Below are positions 9,593-17,750 of a DNA stretch of 36,331 bases, one piece after another; positions within the stretch are counted from its first letter, which is position 1, and each line of letters begins with the position of its first letter. The notes under the pieces were generated by a model. That model was not told the DNA's origin and searched no databases. It saw only the letters and a program-made list of their open reading frames with translations. The stretch is from Nitrospirota bacterium (GTDB lineage: Bacteria > Nitrospirota > Nitrospiria > Nitrospirales > Nitrospiraceae): positions 1 to 36,331 of the forward strand of contig JAGXAR010000035.1 in assembly GCA_018971525.1 (NCBI GenBank). Reading direction: 5' to 3'. A program made the translations under genes and the position numbers.

Positions 9593-9716
9593 ATCAACAC
9601 CCTCCTCCTAAAGTTAACTCAGTGAAAATAAACGATGTGGGTCAGGCTCGAACTCGAAGGCGTAATCGTCATATCCCCGAACGAGCAGATACTCTGGTCC
9701 GCTGACCACGGGATAG

Positions 9717-9752
9717 GAGATAGCCTCAGGTTCGTCCAAGTCAAGGGGGAGA
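9717..9752 (-). promoter_or_regulatory. RpoH-type heat-shock promoter of groES-groEL
   Basis: On the minus strand TCTCCCCCTTGAC (9752-9740) matches the extended sigma-32 -35 consensus TCTCNCCCTTGAA except for the last base. After 14 bases comes GGCTATCTC (9725-9717), which keeps part of the CCCCATNT -10 consensus. The predicted start leaves a leader of roughly 115 bases. The neighbouring gene upstream is an RpoH-like sigma factor. A generic sigma-70 reading (TTGACT, 16 bases, TATCTC) is also possible on the same bases. Confidence 0.65.
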
Positions 9753-9853
9753 AATGAGGAAATTCTTCCACGCCCTCAAAACAGGGACATGAGGATCATA
9801 ACCTATTGAGAATTGGATATTCTAGACATTCTTTCGGCGGGGATCGAGCGAGG

Positions 9854-10855
9854 TCAGATCCGCAAGCGGTCGAAATCTTTGATGTCTTTCTTGATGTAGT
9901 CGCGCAGATGCTTGATGATGCGCGCTTCCAGCTGCCTGGTCCGCTCTTTCGTGATGGAGTACTTGGCGCCGAGGTCCTCCAGTGTGAGAGGGGTCTCCGA
10001 GAGAATCCGGTTTCGTAAAATATCTTCGTCCCGTTCGTCGAGCGTCTTGATGAATTCGGCCAGTTTGGCACGGAAGAGTGTCTGTAATTGGGTTTGCGCA
10101 AGCTGTTCGTCTGCCGGAATCTGCTGGGAGGGGAGCACATCGAGGAGGCTTCCTTCCTGGTCCTCGCCGATCGGTTGGTCCAACGAGAGTTCCCAGTTGC
10201 CCAGCCGCTGCCCCATCTCGATGACGTCCCGCTCCCGCACGTTCAAGCGGTCGGCGAGCATCTTCGTGTCTGGAGCGAACCCCTCCCGTTCAAGCTTGGC
10301 CTTCTCTTTTTTGAGGTTGTAGAACAGCTTTCGTTGATCTTGGGTCGTCCCGATTTTGACCAGGCGATAGGTGTTCAGCAAATAGCGAAGGATATAGGCC
10401 CGAGACCACCAGGCGGCATAGGCGTAAAAGCGTACGTTTTTCGACGGGTCGAACTTCTTGATGGCATGCATCAGCCCGACGTTGCCTTCCTGAATGAGGT
10501 CCATGTGGTCGGCGCCGGTGTGGAGATATTCTGCGGCAATCGAGAGGGACACGCGCAGGTTGGCCATGATGAGCTTCACGGCGGCGTCGCGGTCCCCGTG
10601 TGTCCGATATTCATGGAACAGGCGCAGTTCTTCTTCTTTGGAGAGGTAGGGATAGCGCCGGACCTCGGCCAGATATTGCTGGAGCGCCGTGACGGGGACG
10701 ACGTCGTGGCTGTCGGTCGGCGTGTGCCCGTCCGGTTCGGGTCGGTCGGGGAGGACCGACACCGGCTCCGTCTGTGTGAGGTCTTCGTCCGAAGGCTCGA
10801 CGATTTCCGGTTCGATGGAATCCTCGTGCAGCTCGTCTTGTTTGCGTGCGCTCAT
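9854..10855 (-). CDS. rpoH: RpoH-type heat-shock sigma factor (sigma-32)
   Basis: Sigma-32 directs RNA polymerase to heat-shock promoters. The 333-residue protein has region 1.2 (LQQYLAEVRRYPYLSKEEEL, 59-78), region 2 (DLIQEGNVGLMHAIKKFDPS then VRFYAYAAWWSRAYI), the RpoH box QRKLFYNLKK (174-183) that separates RpoH from RpoD and RpoS, and region 4 with TLEDLGAKYSITKERTRQLE. The first ~55 residues are an acidic extension (many Asp/Glu/Pro) longer than in E. coli RpoH; its role is unknown. The gene lies upstream of groES in the same direction, separated by 261 bases that hold an RpoH-type promoter. No clear ribosome site precedes the ATG. Confidence 0.9.
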   Translation of the reverse strand: MSARKQDELHEDSIEPEIVEPSDEDLTQTEPVSVLPDRPEPDGHTPTDSHDVVPVTALQQYLAEVRRYPYLSKEEELRLFHEYRTHGDRDAAVKLIMANLRVSLSIAAEYLHTGADHMDLIQEGNVGLMHAIKKFDPSKNVRFYAYAAWWSRAYILRYLLNTYRLVKIGTTQDQRKLFYNLKKEKAKLEREGFAPDTKMLADRLNVRERDVIEMGQRLGNWELSLDQPIGEDQEGSLLDVLPSQQIPADEQLAQTQLQTLFRAKLAEFIKTLDERDEDILRNRILSETPLTLEDLGAKYSITKERTRQLEARIIKHLRDYIKKDIKDFDRLRI

Positions 10856-10928
10856 CGGTGCGCTGACTATAACAGAACCGTGTTTCGGGACAAACCGTGC
10901 TCTTGCGCTTGGAAAGATGGCTCCCGCC

Positions 10929-10958
10929 TTGCAGGATGGAAAGCCGGTCTCCTATAGT
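10929..10958 (+). promoter_or_regulatory. Sigma-70-type promoter for the NarK-like gene
   Basis: TTGCAG (10929-10934), 18 bases, TATAGT (10953-10958); the ATG at 11014 would have a leader of about 50 bases. Confidence 0.5.
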
Positions 10959-11013
10959 GAGGGGTTATGACGCTTCGGTGAGGATGGATAGATACCACGT
11001 CTGACGGGGTGCC

Positions 11014-12228
11014 ATGTTTTCATTGAACACTTTGGTTTCCGCGTTGCGGAGCGGGCACTGGCCGTCGCTCGTCGGCGCATGGCTGCACTTCGAAGTCAGC
11101 TTCATGGTCTGGCTCTTGATCGGCGCGCTCGGCGTCCCCATCGCGGAAGATTTCGGATTGAGCCCCACGCAGAAGGGATTGCTGGTGGCCTGCCCGCTAC
11201 TTGGCGGCGCGCTCCTGCGCGTCGGGGTGGGATTGGCGAGCGATCAGCTGGGAGCCAAGCGGACAGGCCTGTATCTACTCGGAGGCGTGACGGGGGCTGT
11301 TTTGTGGGGCTGGCTTGGTGCGACCAGTTATCTCCAGATGTTGGGCGTCGGTCTGCTGATGGGGTTTGCCGGAGCCAGTTTCGCCGTGGCTCTTCCGGTT
11401 GCGAGCCGAGCCTATCCGCCGGCGCATCAAGGCCTGGCGCTCGGCATTGCCGCGTCGGCCAACAGCGGCACGGTGCTGGCTATGTTCTTTGCGCCACGGG
11501 TATCCCAACTCGTCGGTTGGCACGGGGTCTTCGGTTTGATGGCGGTTCCGCTGGCGATCACGGCGATTCTGTTCTGGCTGTTTGTGCAGTCGGACGCGGG
11601 CCAGTCGCGCACGGAGCGGCATCGGCTGTGGTGGAAAGACCTGGCCGAGATGCTGCGTCGGCCGTCGGCGTACTGGCTCTGCACCTTGTACGCCGTGACC
11701 TTCGGAGGGTTCGTGGGACTGTGCAGCACGCTCCCGATTTTTCTCCACGATCAGTACGGGCTGGATGTGGTCGAAGCCGGCTCGGTGACGGCGCTGTGCG
11801 GATTGCTCGGAAGTCTGATTCGTCCGCTGGGCGGGTTCGTCGCGGACCGGCTTGGAGGCATCGTGGTGCTGGGGCCGGTCTTCGCGGCCATCGCCGGGCT
11901 GATGGCAGGCTTGGGGCAACTGCCTCCATTTGGATGGGCCTTGCCGATCTTGATAGGAACGATCACGGTAATGGGGTTCGGCAACGGCGTCGTGTTTCAG
12001 GTCGTGTCGGAACGGTTTCCGAAGCGGATCGGCATCGCTTCCGGCGTCATCGGCGCAGCCGGCGGATTCGGCGGGTTCTTATTGCCGCTCTGGCTCGGGG
12101 CCTTGAAGGATCTTTCCGGCACGTTCCGACCGGGACTCTGGCTCTTTGCCGCCTTGTCGCTAGCCTCTGCCGTCAGCGTCGCCCTTGCCCTCAGGCGGAC
12201 GGGCGGCGGGGGCGATCCAGACCGGTGA
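11014..12228 (+). CDS. narK: NarK/NasA-family nitrate/nitrite transporter (MFS)
   Basis: A 404-residue inner-membrane carrier of the major facilitator family with about twelve hydrophobic segments. The nitrate-signature regions of NarK are recognisable: GLLMGFAGASFAVALPVASR with NSGTVLAMFFAPR in the N-half, and VMGFGNGVVFQVVSERFPKR followed by GVIGAAGGFGGFLLPLWLG in the C-half. An arginine in the first helix pair region (LLRVGVGLASDQLG) fits the substrate-binding arrangement. NarK proteins exchange nitrate and nitrite or import nitrite. In a nitrite oxidiser the likely role is nitrite/nitrate traffic or assimilation (inference). It is divergent from rpoH and followed by ribBA, which has its own promoter. 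Confidence 0.8.
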   Translation: MFSLNTLVSALRSGHWPSLVGAWLHFEVSFMVWLLIGALGVPIAEDFGLSPTQKGLLVACPLLGGALLRVGVGLASDQLGAKRTGLYLLGGVTGAVLWGWLGATSYLQMLGVGLLMGFAGASFAVALPVASRAYPPAHQGLALGIAASANSGTVLAMFFAPRVSQLVGWHGVFGLMAVPLAITAILFWLFVQSDAGQSRTERHRLWWKDLAEMLRRPSAYWLCTLYAVTFGGFVGLCSTLPIFLHDQYGLDVVEAGSVTALCGLLGSLIRPLGGFVADRLGGIVVLGPVFAAIAGLMAGLGQLPPFGWALPILIGTITVMGFGNGVVFQVVSERFPKRIGIASGVIGAAGGFGGFLLPLWLGALKDLSGTFRPGLWLFAALSLASAVSVALALRRTGGGGDPDR

Positions 12229-12246
12229 CAGGGGCCGTTTTTCCCG

Positions 12247-12276
12247 TTGACAGTGAGGGTCGAAACAGGGTTATGT
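12247..12276 (+). promoter_or_regulatory. Sigma-70-type promoter for ribBA
   Basis: A perfect -35 box TTGACA (12247-12252), 18 bases, TTATGT (12271-12276). The predicted start falls in the small inverted repeat TGGTG-CGT-CACCA. No FMN riboswitch pattern is seen in the 94-base gap before ribBA. Confidence 0.6.
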
Positions 12277-12321
12277 GGTGCGTCACCAGCGGGCGATAAC
12301 TCCGCGGAATTGTAGGAAACC

Positions 12322-13530
12322 ATGGCCTCTCCCTTTCACAGCATCGAAGACGCAATCAAGGACATCAAGAAGGGGAAATTCATTATCCTCGTCGATGATG
12401 AAGATCGCGAGAATGAAGGCGATCTCGTCATCGCCGCCGAACATGTGACGCCTCAGGCCATCAATTTTATGGCCAGACATGCCCGTGGCTTGATCTGTCT
12501 CGCTCTGACCCCTCAGCGGGTCGAAGAACTCCATCTCCCGCAGCAGGCGGTTGAGAACACCGCCACGTTCGGTACGGCCTTCACCGTGTCCATTGATGCG
12601 CGGAAAGACATTACGACGGGAATCTCAGCGGCGGATCGGGCCACGACGATTCATGTGGCGATCGATCCCAAATCCAAACCCAGCGACCTGGCGCGCCCCG
12701 GCCATATTTTCCCCTTGAAGGCACAGCTGGGTGGCGTGTTGAAGCGCGCGGGGCAGACCGAAGGCTCCGTCGATCTGGCGCGGTTGGCCGGGCTCGCTCC
12801 CGCCGGCGTGATCTGCGAAATCATGAACGAGGACGGCACCATGGCGCGCGTGCCGGAGCTGACGAAATTTGCCAAAGTGCACAAGTTCAAGATGGTCACG
12901 ATCAAGGCGCTCATCGAATACCGCATGCAGCGCGAAACGTTTGTCCGGCGGATGGCCAGTGCGCGGCTGCCGACCATGTTTGGTGATTTCGAGGCGGTGG
13001 CGTTCGAAAACGAAGTCGACGGCATCACGCACATTGCCCTGGTGAAAGGACGAGTGGAGGGAGGCGATCCGACCCTGGTCCGTGTGCATTCGGGCTGTTT
13101 GACCGCCGATGCTCTAGGGTCGTTGCGGTGCGACTGTCGAGACCAACTCCATAAAGCGATGGAAGTGATTCAAAAGGAAGGGCGCGGGGTCCTGCTCTAC
13201 TTGAATCAGGAAGGCCGCGGCATCGGCCTGCTCAACAAGATCAGGGCCTATGGGTTGCAAGATGAGGGCAGCGATACGGTCGAGGCGAATTTGAAGTTGG
13301 GATTTAAGGCGGACCTGCGCGATTACGGCGTGGGGGCGCAGATTCTCGTCAATCTCGGGCTGCACCGGATCAAGCTCATCACGAACAATCCGCGGAAGAT
13401 CGTCGGCATCGAAGGTTATGGGCTGCAAGTCGTCCACCGCGTACCGATCGAGATTCAGCCGCGTGCGGCGAATGTGAAGTATCTGCGGACGAAGAAGAAT
13501 AAAATGGGGCACATTCTAAAGAAAGTGTGA
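12322..13530 (+). CDS. ribBA: RibBA: DHBP synthase / GTP cyclohydrolase II
   Basis: This bifunctional enzyme feeds both branches of riboflavin synthesis: the N-half makes 3,4-dihydroxy-2-butanone 4-phosphate from ribulose 5-phosphate, the C-half opens GTP. Residues 1-200 show the RibB pattern ([59 protein letters not shown]). Residues ~205-402 show Rib[21 protein letters not shown] with the zinc cysteines, [19 protein letters not shown] and a [11 protein letters not shown] segment. All key residues are present and the 402-residue length is normal. A ribosome site AGGA precedes ATG 12322. A structured repeat follows the stop, then ribH. Confidence 0.97.
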   Translation: MASPFHSIEDAIKDIKKGKFIILVDDEDRENEGDLVIAAEHVTPQAINFMARHARGLICLALTPQRVEELHLPQQAVENTATFGTAFTVSIDARKDITTGISAADRATTIHVAIDPKSKPSDLARPGHIFPLKAQLGGVLKRAGQTEGSVDLARLAGLAPAGVICEIMNEDGTMARVPELTKFAKVHKFKMVTIKALIEYRMQRETFVRRMASARLPTMFGDFEAVAFENEVDGITHIALVKGRVEGGDPTLVRVHSGCLTADALGSLRCDCRDQLHKAMEVIQKEGRGVLLYLNQEGRGIGLLNKIRAYGLQDEGSDTVEANLKLGFKADLRDYGVGAQILVNLGLHRIKLITNNPRKIVGIEGYGLQVVHRVPIEIQPRAANVKYLRTKKNKMGHILKKV

Positions 13531-13531
13531 A

Positions 13532-13625
13532 ACGGATGGTTGGGGTAGTTTCTGTGCTCGCAGAACGCGCACGATGAAGCGGTGTTCGTTCGATGCGCGC
13601 AGTGGGGACTACCCCGACCATCCGT
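13532..13625 (+). repeat. Structured intergenic element, copy B (behind ribBA)
   Basis: An outer stem of 18 pairs (13532-13549 with 13608-13625, all Watson-Crick except one G-U) begins two bases after the ribBA stop. Inside lie TGCTCGCA (13555-13562) and TGCGCGCA (13594-13601), which pair with one mismatch; then GAACG (13563-13567) with CGTTC (13587-13591); then CAC (13570-13572) with GTG (13582-13584) around the loop GATGAAGCG. No T-run follows, so it is not a standard terminator. It sits inside the ribBA-ribH unit. Confidence 0.8.
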
Positions 13626-13667
13626 ATGGGTATCAATGTGCCGGCGGGAAGGAAAAAATAAAGAGGA

Positions 13668-14213
13668 ATGAAACTGCGAAAAGGCTCTCATGATGCGACA
13701 GGATTGCGGTTTGGAATTGTTGTTGCGAAGTTCAATAAGTTCGTCACGAGTAAGCTGCTGAGTTCCTGCGTTGAGGGGCTGACCACACACGGGGTCAAGG
13801 CCGACGACATCGAGGTGGTGCGGGTGCCGGGGGCGTTCGAGATTCCCTTGGTGGCGCGGACGATGGCGCGGACGAAGCAGTTCAATGCGGTGATTTGTCT
13901 CGGGGCGGTCATTCGTGGCGACACGCCGCATTTCGATTACATCAGTGCGGAGGCGAGCCGCGGGATCGGGCAGGCGTCCTTGGATGCCGACGTGCCGATC
14001 ATCTTCGGCGTGCTGACGACGCATACGATCGCGCAGGCGATTGAGCGGGCTGAGCCGACCAAGTTCAATCGTGGCGGAGAAGCGGCCAGGTCCGCGATTG
14101 AAATGGCGACGGTCATGCGGATGTTACGGGCGGGTGAGGAGACTCAGCCGAGCGCTGAAGTTCCGCGCGTCCGGAGAGCCAGGAAGCGGGCGCCCCGAAA
14201 GCATAAGGCCTAG
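13668..14213 (+). CDS. ribH: Lumazine synthase RibH
   Basis: RibH joins dihydroxybutanone phosphate with the amino-uracil intermediate to give lumazine, the step before riboflavin, in an icosahedral or pentameric shell. The protein shows [55 protein letters not shown] (with the catalytic histidine region) and [16 protein letters not shown]. Length is 181 residues, about 25 more than usual: the extra is a basic tail ([14 protein letters not shown]) that looks disordered and could bind nucleic acid or arise from drift. Ribosome site AGAGGA precedes the ATG. nusB starts two bases after its stop. Confidence 0.96.
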   Translation: MKLRKGSHDATGLRFGIVVAKFNKFVTSKLLSSCVEGLTTHGVKADDIEVVRVPGAFEIPLVARTMARTKQFNAVICLGAVIRGDTPHFDYISAEASRGIGQASLDADVPIIFGVLTTHTIAQAIERAEPTKFNRGGEAARSAIEMATVMRMLRAGEETQPSAEVPRVRRARKRAPRKHKA

Positions 14214-14215
14214 CC

Positions 14216-14665
14216 ATGGGATCCCGCCATCAAGCCAGGGAGCGCGCGCTCCAGATTCTGTTTCAGTACGATATTCACCGCAGGCCGGGCCTGTGGCTGG
14301 ATGTGTTCTGGAAGGAGAACGAGGCCACGGATGTGGCGAAGGCCTTTGCGGAACGACTCGTAGCCGGGGTGTTGGAGAAGAAGAAAGAGTTGGATGCCCT
14401 CATCGGGAAATACGCCACCAATTGGAAAATCAGTCGCATGCCCATTGTCGACCGCAATATCCTGCGAGCCGGCATCTATGAACTGTTCTGGATGGATGAC
14501 GTGCCGGCCAAGGTGACGGTGAACGAAGCCATCGAGTTGGCGAAAAGTTTCGGCGACGACGAAGCGTCGAAGTTCGTGAACGGCATTCTGGATCAGATTT
14601 TGAACAAGGAATTGGCGCTGGCAGCGAAGCGGGCCGAAGCTGGAGCCGTGAAGCGTGAAGCGTGA
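14216..14665 (+). CDS. nusB: Transcription antitermination factor NusB
   Basis: NusB binds boxA RNA with NusE (S10) and supports rRNA antitermination. The 149-residue all-helical protein starts with the arginine-rich RNA-binding helix [20 protein letters not shown] and has the family end pattern [20 protein letters not shown] and [20 protein letters not shown] followed by NGILDQI. The ribH-nusB order is common in bacteria. The last codons (AVKREA) and the stop are made from a heptamer tandem repeat, so the natural C-terminus may once have been elsewhere. Confidence 0.96.
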   Translation: MGSRHQARERALQILFQYDIHRRPGLWLDVFWKENEATDVAKAFAERLVAGVLEKKKELDALIGKYATNWKISRMPIVDRNILRAGIYELFWMDDVPAKVTVNEAIELAKSFGDDEASKFVNGILDQILNKELALAAKRAEAGAVKREA

Positions 14666-14670
14666 AGCGT
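14647..14670 (+). repeat. Heptamer tandem repeat (CGTGAAG) x3 at the nusB end
   Basis: Three perfect copies of CGTGAAG followed by CGT. The nusB stop TGA (14663-14665) lies inside the third copy. The last copy also forms the left arm of a larger inverted repeat. Confidence 0.8.
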
Positions 14671-14718
14671 ATCTTGCAAAAAGTCTTCGCAAGGTCATTT
14701 GGCGAACGACGCTTCACG
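14661..14718 (+). repeat. Stem-loop between nusB and purB
   Basis: CGTGAAGCGT (14661-14670) pairs perfectly with ACGCTTCACG (14709-14718); inside, CTTGC (14673-14677) pairs with GCAAG (14689-14693). It covers the nusB stop and ends about 22 bases before the purB ATG. Confidence 0.6.
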
Positions 14719-14740
14719 AGATACGAACGACGAGAGAGCC

Positions 14741-16069
14741 ATGATTGAGCGCTATACCCGTCCCGGGATGAAAGCCATCTGGGAGTTGAAACGTAAGTAT
14801 GAGATCTGGCTCGAAGTCGAGCTGGCCGCTTGCGCGGCCTTCGAACGGGCGGGACAGGTCCCGCGCGGCACTGCGGTTCGTATCGGAAGGAAAGCCACGA
14901 TCGATGTGAAGCGGATCGCCAGGATCGAGAAGGTGACGAAGCACGACGTAATCGCCTTTCTCGAATCGCTCATGGAATCGGTCGGGCCTGAACATCGGTT
15001 CCTCCACATGGGGCTGACCTCTTCGGATATTGTGGACACCTCCTTGGCCGTGCAGATGACCGAGGCGCTCGACCTCATCCTCGAGGATCTTGATGAGCTG
15101 ATCGCCGTCTTGAAGCGGCAGGCGCTGAAGTACAAGAACACGGTGATGGTCGGCCGCTCGCACGGCATCCACGGCGAACCGATCTCGTTCGGCTTCAAGC
15201 TGGCCATTTGGTACGAAGAGGCTTGCCGGCACCGGGAGCGGCTGACGCACGTGCGGCAGGAGATCGCTGTGGGCAAGCTCTCCGGTGCGATGGGAACGTT
15301 CGCGCATCAAGGGCCTGAAGTGGAAGAGTACGTCTGTGCCAAGCTGGGGCTCAGGCCGGACCCTGTCTCCAATCAAATCGTGCAGCGCGATCGCCATGCA
15401 GCCTATGCCTCGGCGCTGGCGTTGCTGGCTGCCAGCATCGAAAAGTTCGCGACTGAGATTCGCCATCTGCAACGGACCGAGGTGCTGGAAGCGGAAGAGT
15501 ATTTTTCTGAGGGACAGAAGGGGTCCTCGGCAATGCCGCACAAGCGGAACCCGATCGCCTCGGAGAATCTCTGCGGGTTGGCGCGTGTCGTGCGGGGCAA
15601 TAGTCTTGCGGCGATGGAAAACGTCGCCCTGTGGCATGAGCGCGACATCAGCCATTCGTCCGTCGAGCGTGTGATCATGCCGGATAGCACGATTCTAATC
15701 GATTATATGCTGGCGCGAATCACCGACGTCATCAAGCATCTGGTGGTCTACCCCGCCAATATGCAACGCAACCTCGACCTCACCGGAGGCCTGGTCTATT
15801 CGCAACGGCTGCTGCTGCTGCTCATCGAGAAGGGTGCGCAGCGGAAGGAGTCGTATGAGGCCGTTCAGCGCAATGCCATGGCTTCCTGGAAAGGGGCGGG
15901 GGGACTGCAAGAATTAGTCGGCAGGGACCCCTTCGTGGCGAAATATCTCACGACGGCGGAGATCAAATCCTGTTTTGACCCGAAGTATTATCTGCGCCAT
16001 CTCGACAAGATCTTCCGGCGGGTATTCGGGTCGGGGGCGCATAAGCGAGTGAAAGGAAGAAAACGATGA
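14741..16069 (+). CDS. purB: Adenylosuccinate lyase PurB
   Basis: PurB removes fumarate from SAICAR and from adenylosuccinate in purine synthesis. Start chosen at ATG 14741 (442 residues, MIERYTRPGMKAIWELKRKY), which matches the family start; a frame opening at 14699 would add 14 residues encoded by the inverted repeat. Motifs: MGLTSSDIVDTSLAVQM, GRSHGIHGEPISFGFKLA and the signature loop GSSAMPHKRNPIASENLCGL with its catalytic serine. It forms a unit with nusB upstream and overlaps the chlorite dismutase start by four bases (ATGA). Confidence 0.96.
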   Translation: MIERYTRPGMKAIWELKRKYEIWLEVELAACAAFERAGQVPRGTAVRIGRKATIDVKRIARIEKVTKHDVIAFLESLMESVGPEHRFLHMGLTSSDIVDTSLAVQMTEALDLILEDLDELIAVLKRQALKYKNTVMVGRSHGIHGEPISFGFKLAIWYEEACRHRERLTHVRQEIAVGKLSGAMGTFAHQGPEVEEYVCAKLGLRPDPVSNQIVQRDRHAAYASALALLAASIEKFATEIRHLQRTEVLEAEEYFSEGQKGSSAMPHKRNPIASENLCGLARVVRGNSLAAMENVALWHERDISHSSVERVIMPDSTILIDYMLARITDVIKHLVVYPANMQRNLDLTGGLVYSQRLLLLLIEKGAQRKESYEAVQRNAMASWKGAGGLQELVGRDPFVAKYLTTAEIKSCFDPKYYLRHLDKIFRRVFGSGAHKRVKGRKR

Positions 16070-16863
16070 AATCTTCTGTTTCTATGCTTGTGCGTCTTGT
16101 TGTGCCGGTGCTGGTCGGTCTGGTGATGGTGTCGGCCGTTGAGGCAGCAGATCGTGACAAGCTTCTGAGTGAGCCTGGCGTCTATGGCACCTTTGCCGCC
16201 TTCCGTCTTGATGCGGACTGGGGGAAACAGGATCAGACGGTACGCATCGCACAATTGACCGTCCTGAAGGGAGTGGTCGAGCAGCATCGAGAGAAACTTG
16301 CGATCGATCTCTATCTTCTCCGCGGACTATCCGATCGCGCAGACCTGCTCTTTCGTGTTCACGCGACCGAACTGCGGGAGACCCAACAGTTTCTCCTGGA
16401 TCTTCAGGGCAGCCCCTTTGGTAGACATCTCACCGACAGTGCGGTCTTTTCCGGCCTGACGAAGAAGGCCAACTATGTGCCGGGCATGCCGGACAACCTC
16501 AAGGCTGACCTGAAGGCTCCCAGCGAGCCTGGTCCCAAGCCCTATGTGATCGTGATCCCGATCCGGAAGGATGCGGCCTGGTGGTCCCTTCCGCAAGAGC
16601 AGCGCGCGGCGATGATGCAGGAACACACGGAAGCCGCGTTGCCCTACAACAAGACAGTCAAGCGGAAGCTCTACCATGCGACGGGCCTCGACGATCTGGA
16701 TTTCATCACCTATTTTGAAACGTCACGGCTGGAAGACTTCCAGAGTTTGATTCTGGCATTGGAGAAGGTGAAGGAGTACCGGTATAACCGGCGGTTCGGT
16801 CATCCGACCTTGCTGGGGACGGTCAGGTCCTTGGACGAGATCATCGAGGTGTTGGCTCAGTGA
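16066..16863 (+). CDS. cld: Chlorite dismutase, exported (Nitrospira type)
   Basis: Chlorite dismutase is a heme enzyme that splits chlorite into chloride and oxygen. The 265-residue precursor has a signal peptide (hydrophobic run LVRLVVPVLVGLVMVSA, likely cut after VEA near residue 27), placing it in the periplasm. The mature start ADRDKLLSEPGVYGTFAAF and LYLLRGLSDRADLLFRVHA match the pentameric Nitrospira enzyme. The proximal heme ligand His187 (MMQEH) and the distal Arg200 (VKRKLYH), thirteen residues later, are both present, as is the AWWSL tryptophan pair, so it is predicted active. The ATG overlaps the purB stop (translational coupling); ribosome site AAGGAAG. purC follows 25 bases later. 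In nitrite oxidisers the physiological role may be detoxification. Confidence 0.95.
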   Translation: MKSSVSMLVRLVVPVLVGLVMVSAVEAADRDKLLSEPGVYGTFAAFRLDADWGKQDQTVRIAQLTVLKGVVEQHREKLAIDLYLLRGLSDRADLLFRVHATELRETQQFLLDLQGSPFGRHLTDSAVFSGLTKKANYVPGMPDNLKADLKAPSEPGPKPYVIVIPIRKDAAWWSLPQEQRAAMMQEHTEAALPYNKTVKRKLYHATGLDDLDFITYFETSRLEDFQSLILALEKVKEYRYNRRFGHPTLLGTVRSLDEIIEVLAQ

Positions 16864-16888
16864 ATGTGACCGCAGTTGAGGCATAACT

Positions 16889-17593
16889 ATGGCGACAGGC
16901 GCGCTACTCTACGAAGGTAAGGCCAAGAAAGTGTTCGCGACGGACAAGCCGGATCAGGTCGTCCAGTACTTCAAGGACGATGCGACGGCATTCAACGCGC
17001 AGAAGCGCGGGACCATCGTCGAAAAAGGCATCATCAATAACAAAGTATCCGAGCGGCTCTTTCGGTTGCTGGAACAGGCCGGTGTGCCGACGCATTTTAT
17101 CGAACGGCTGAGCGACCGGGAGCTGCTTACGAAGAAGGTGACGATCGTGCCGGTCGAAGTAGTGGTCCGCAACGTCGTGGCAGGCAGTTTGGCGAAGCGG
17201 CTGGGGTTGAAAGAGGGTGATCCCATCGATCCGGCCATCGTGGAGTGGTATTACAAGAACGATGCGCTGGGCGATCCGCTCATCGCGGACGAGCACATCC
17301 GGTTGCTCAAGCTGGCGACGCCGGAACAACTGGTGGAGATTAAGCGGCTGGCGTTACACGTGAATAGGGTCCTACAGCCGTTCTTCCGTGAACGACAGAT
17401 GATCCTCGTCGATTTCAAATTGGAGTTCGGGCTGGACAACGGCAAGCTGATCCTGGCCGATGAGATTTCGCCGGACACCTGCCGCTTCTGGGATCAGACG
17501 ACGAGGGAGTCGATGGATAAGGATCGGTTTCGGAAGGACTTGGGGAAGATTGAAGAGGCGTATCAGGAAGTTCTGAAAAGAGTGTGCGGATAG
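16889..17593 (+). CDS. purC: SAICAR synthase PurC
   Basis: PurC couples aspartate to CAIR with ATP in purine synthesis. The 234-residue protein matches the short bacterial form: LLYEGKAKKVFATDKPDQVV, FKDDATAFNAQKRGTI, VEVVVRNVVAGSLAKRLGL, LVDFKLEFGLDNGKLILADE followed by ISPDTCRFWD. All family motifs are complete. It is 25 bases behind cld. The stop codon is part of the first arm of a structured repeat. Confidence 0.97.
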   Translation: MATGALLYEGKAKKVFATDKPDQVVQYFKDDATAFNAQKRGTIVEKGIINNKVSERLFRLLEQAGVPTHFIERLSDRELLTKKVTIVPVEVVVRNVVAGSLAKRLGLKEGDPIDPAIVEWYYKNDALGDPLIADEHIRLLKLATPEQLVEIKRLALHVNRVLQPFFRERQMILVDFKLEFGLDNGKLILADEISPDTCRFWDQTTRESMDKDRFRKDLGKIEEAYQEVLKRVCG

Positions 17594-17687
17594 GGGACGG
17601 TGGGGTCGGCCTCTTTGCTCGCAGAACGCGCACGGTGAAACGGTGCTCGTTCGATGCGCGCAGTTGAGGCCAACGCCTCCATCCCCT
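17592..17687 (+). repeat. Structured intergenic element, copy C (behind purC)
   Basis: The outer stem pairs 17592-17613 with 17666-17687 at 18 of 22 positions and includes the last two bases of the purC stop. The core is nearly identical to copy B: TGCTCGCA (17616-17623), GAACG (17624-17628), CAC (17631-17633), GTG (17643-17645), CGTTC (17648-17652), TGCGCGCA (17655-17662). The outer arms share no sequence with copy B. Confidence 0.8.
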
Positions 17688-17704
17688 CATTGAGATCCCC
17701 GAAT

Positions 17705-17722
17705 CCTTCCTTTAGAGGAAGG
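17705..17722 (+). repeat. Short hairpin before the small membrane protein
   Basis: CCTTCCT (17705-17711) pairs with AGGAAGG (17716-17722) around TTAG. A purine-rich stretch with the ribosome site follows; no T-run, so it is not an obvious terminator. Confidence 0.4.
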
Positions 17723-17750
17723 TAGGGGAAGGGAAGAAGGAAGAAAAAGA

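Noticed and set aside
9593-9853. CIRCE element upstream of groES
   Set aside because: No TTAGCACTC-N9-GAGTGCTAA pattern, even allowing mismatches; an RpoH-like promoter is a better fit.
12229-12321. FMN riboswitch before ribBA
   Set aside because: The gap is 93 bases and lacks the conserved AGGG and multi-stem RFN pattern; a plain sigma-70-like promoter is seen instead.
13532-13625. Rho-independent terminator behind ribBA
   Set aside because: The long stem is not followed by a T-run, has a conserved structured interior, and lies before a co-directional pathway gene.
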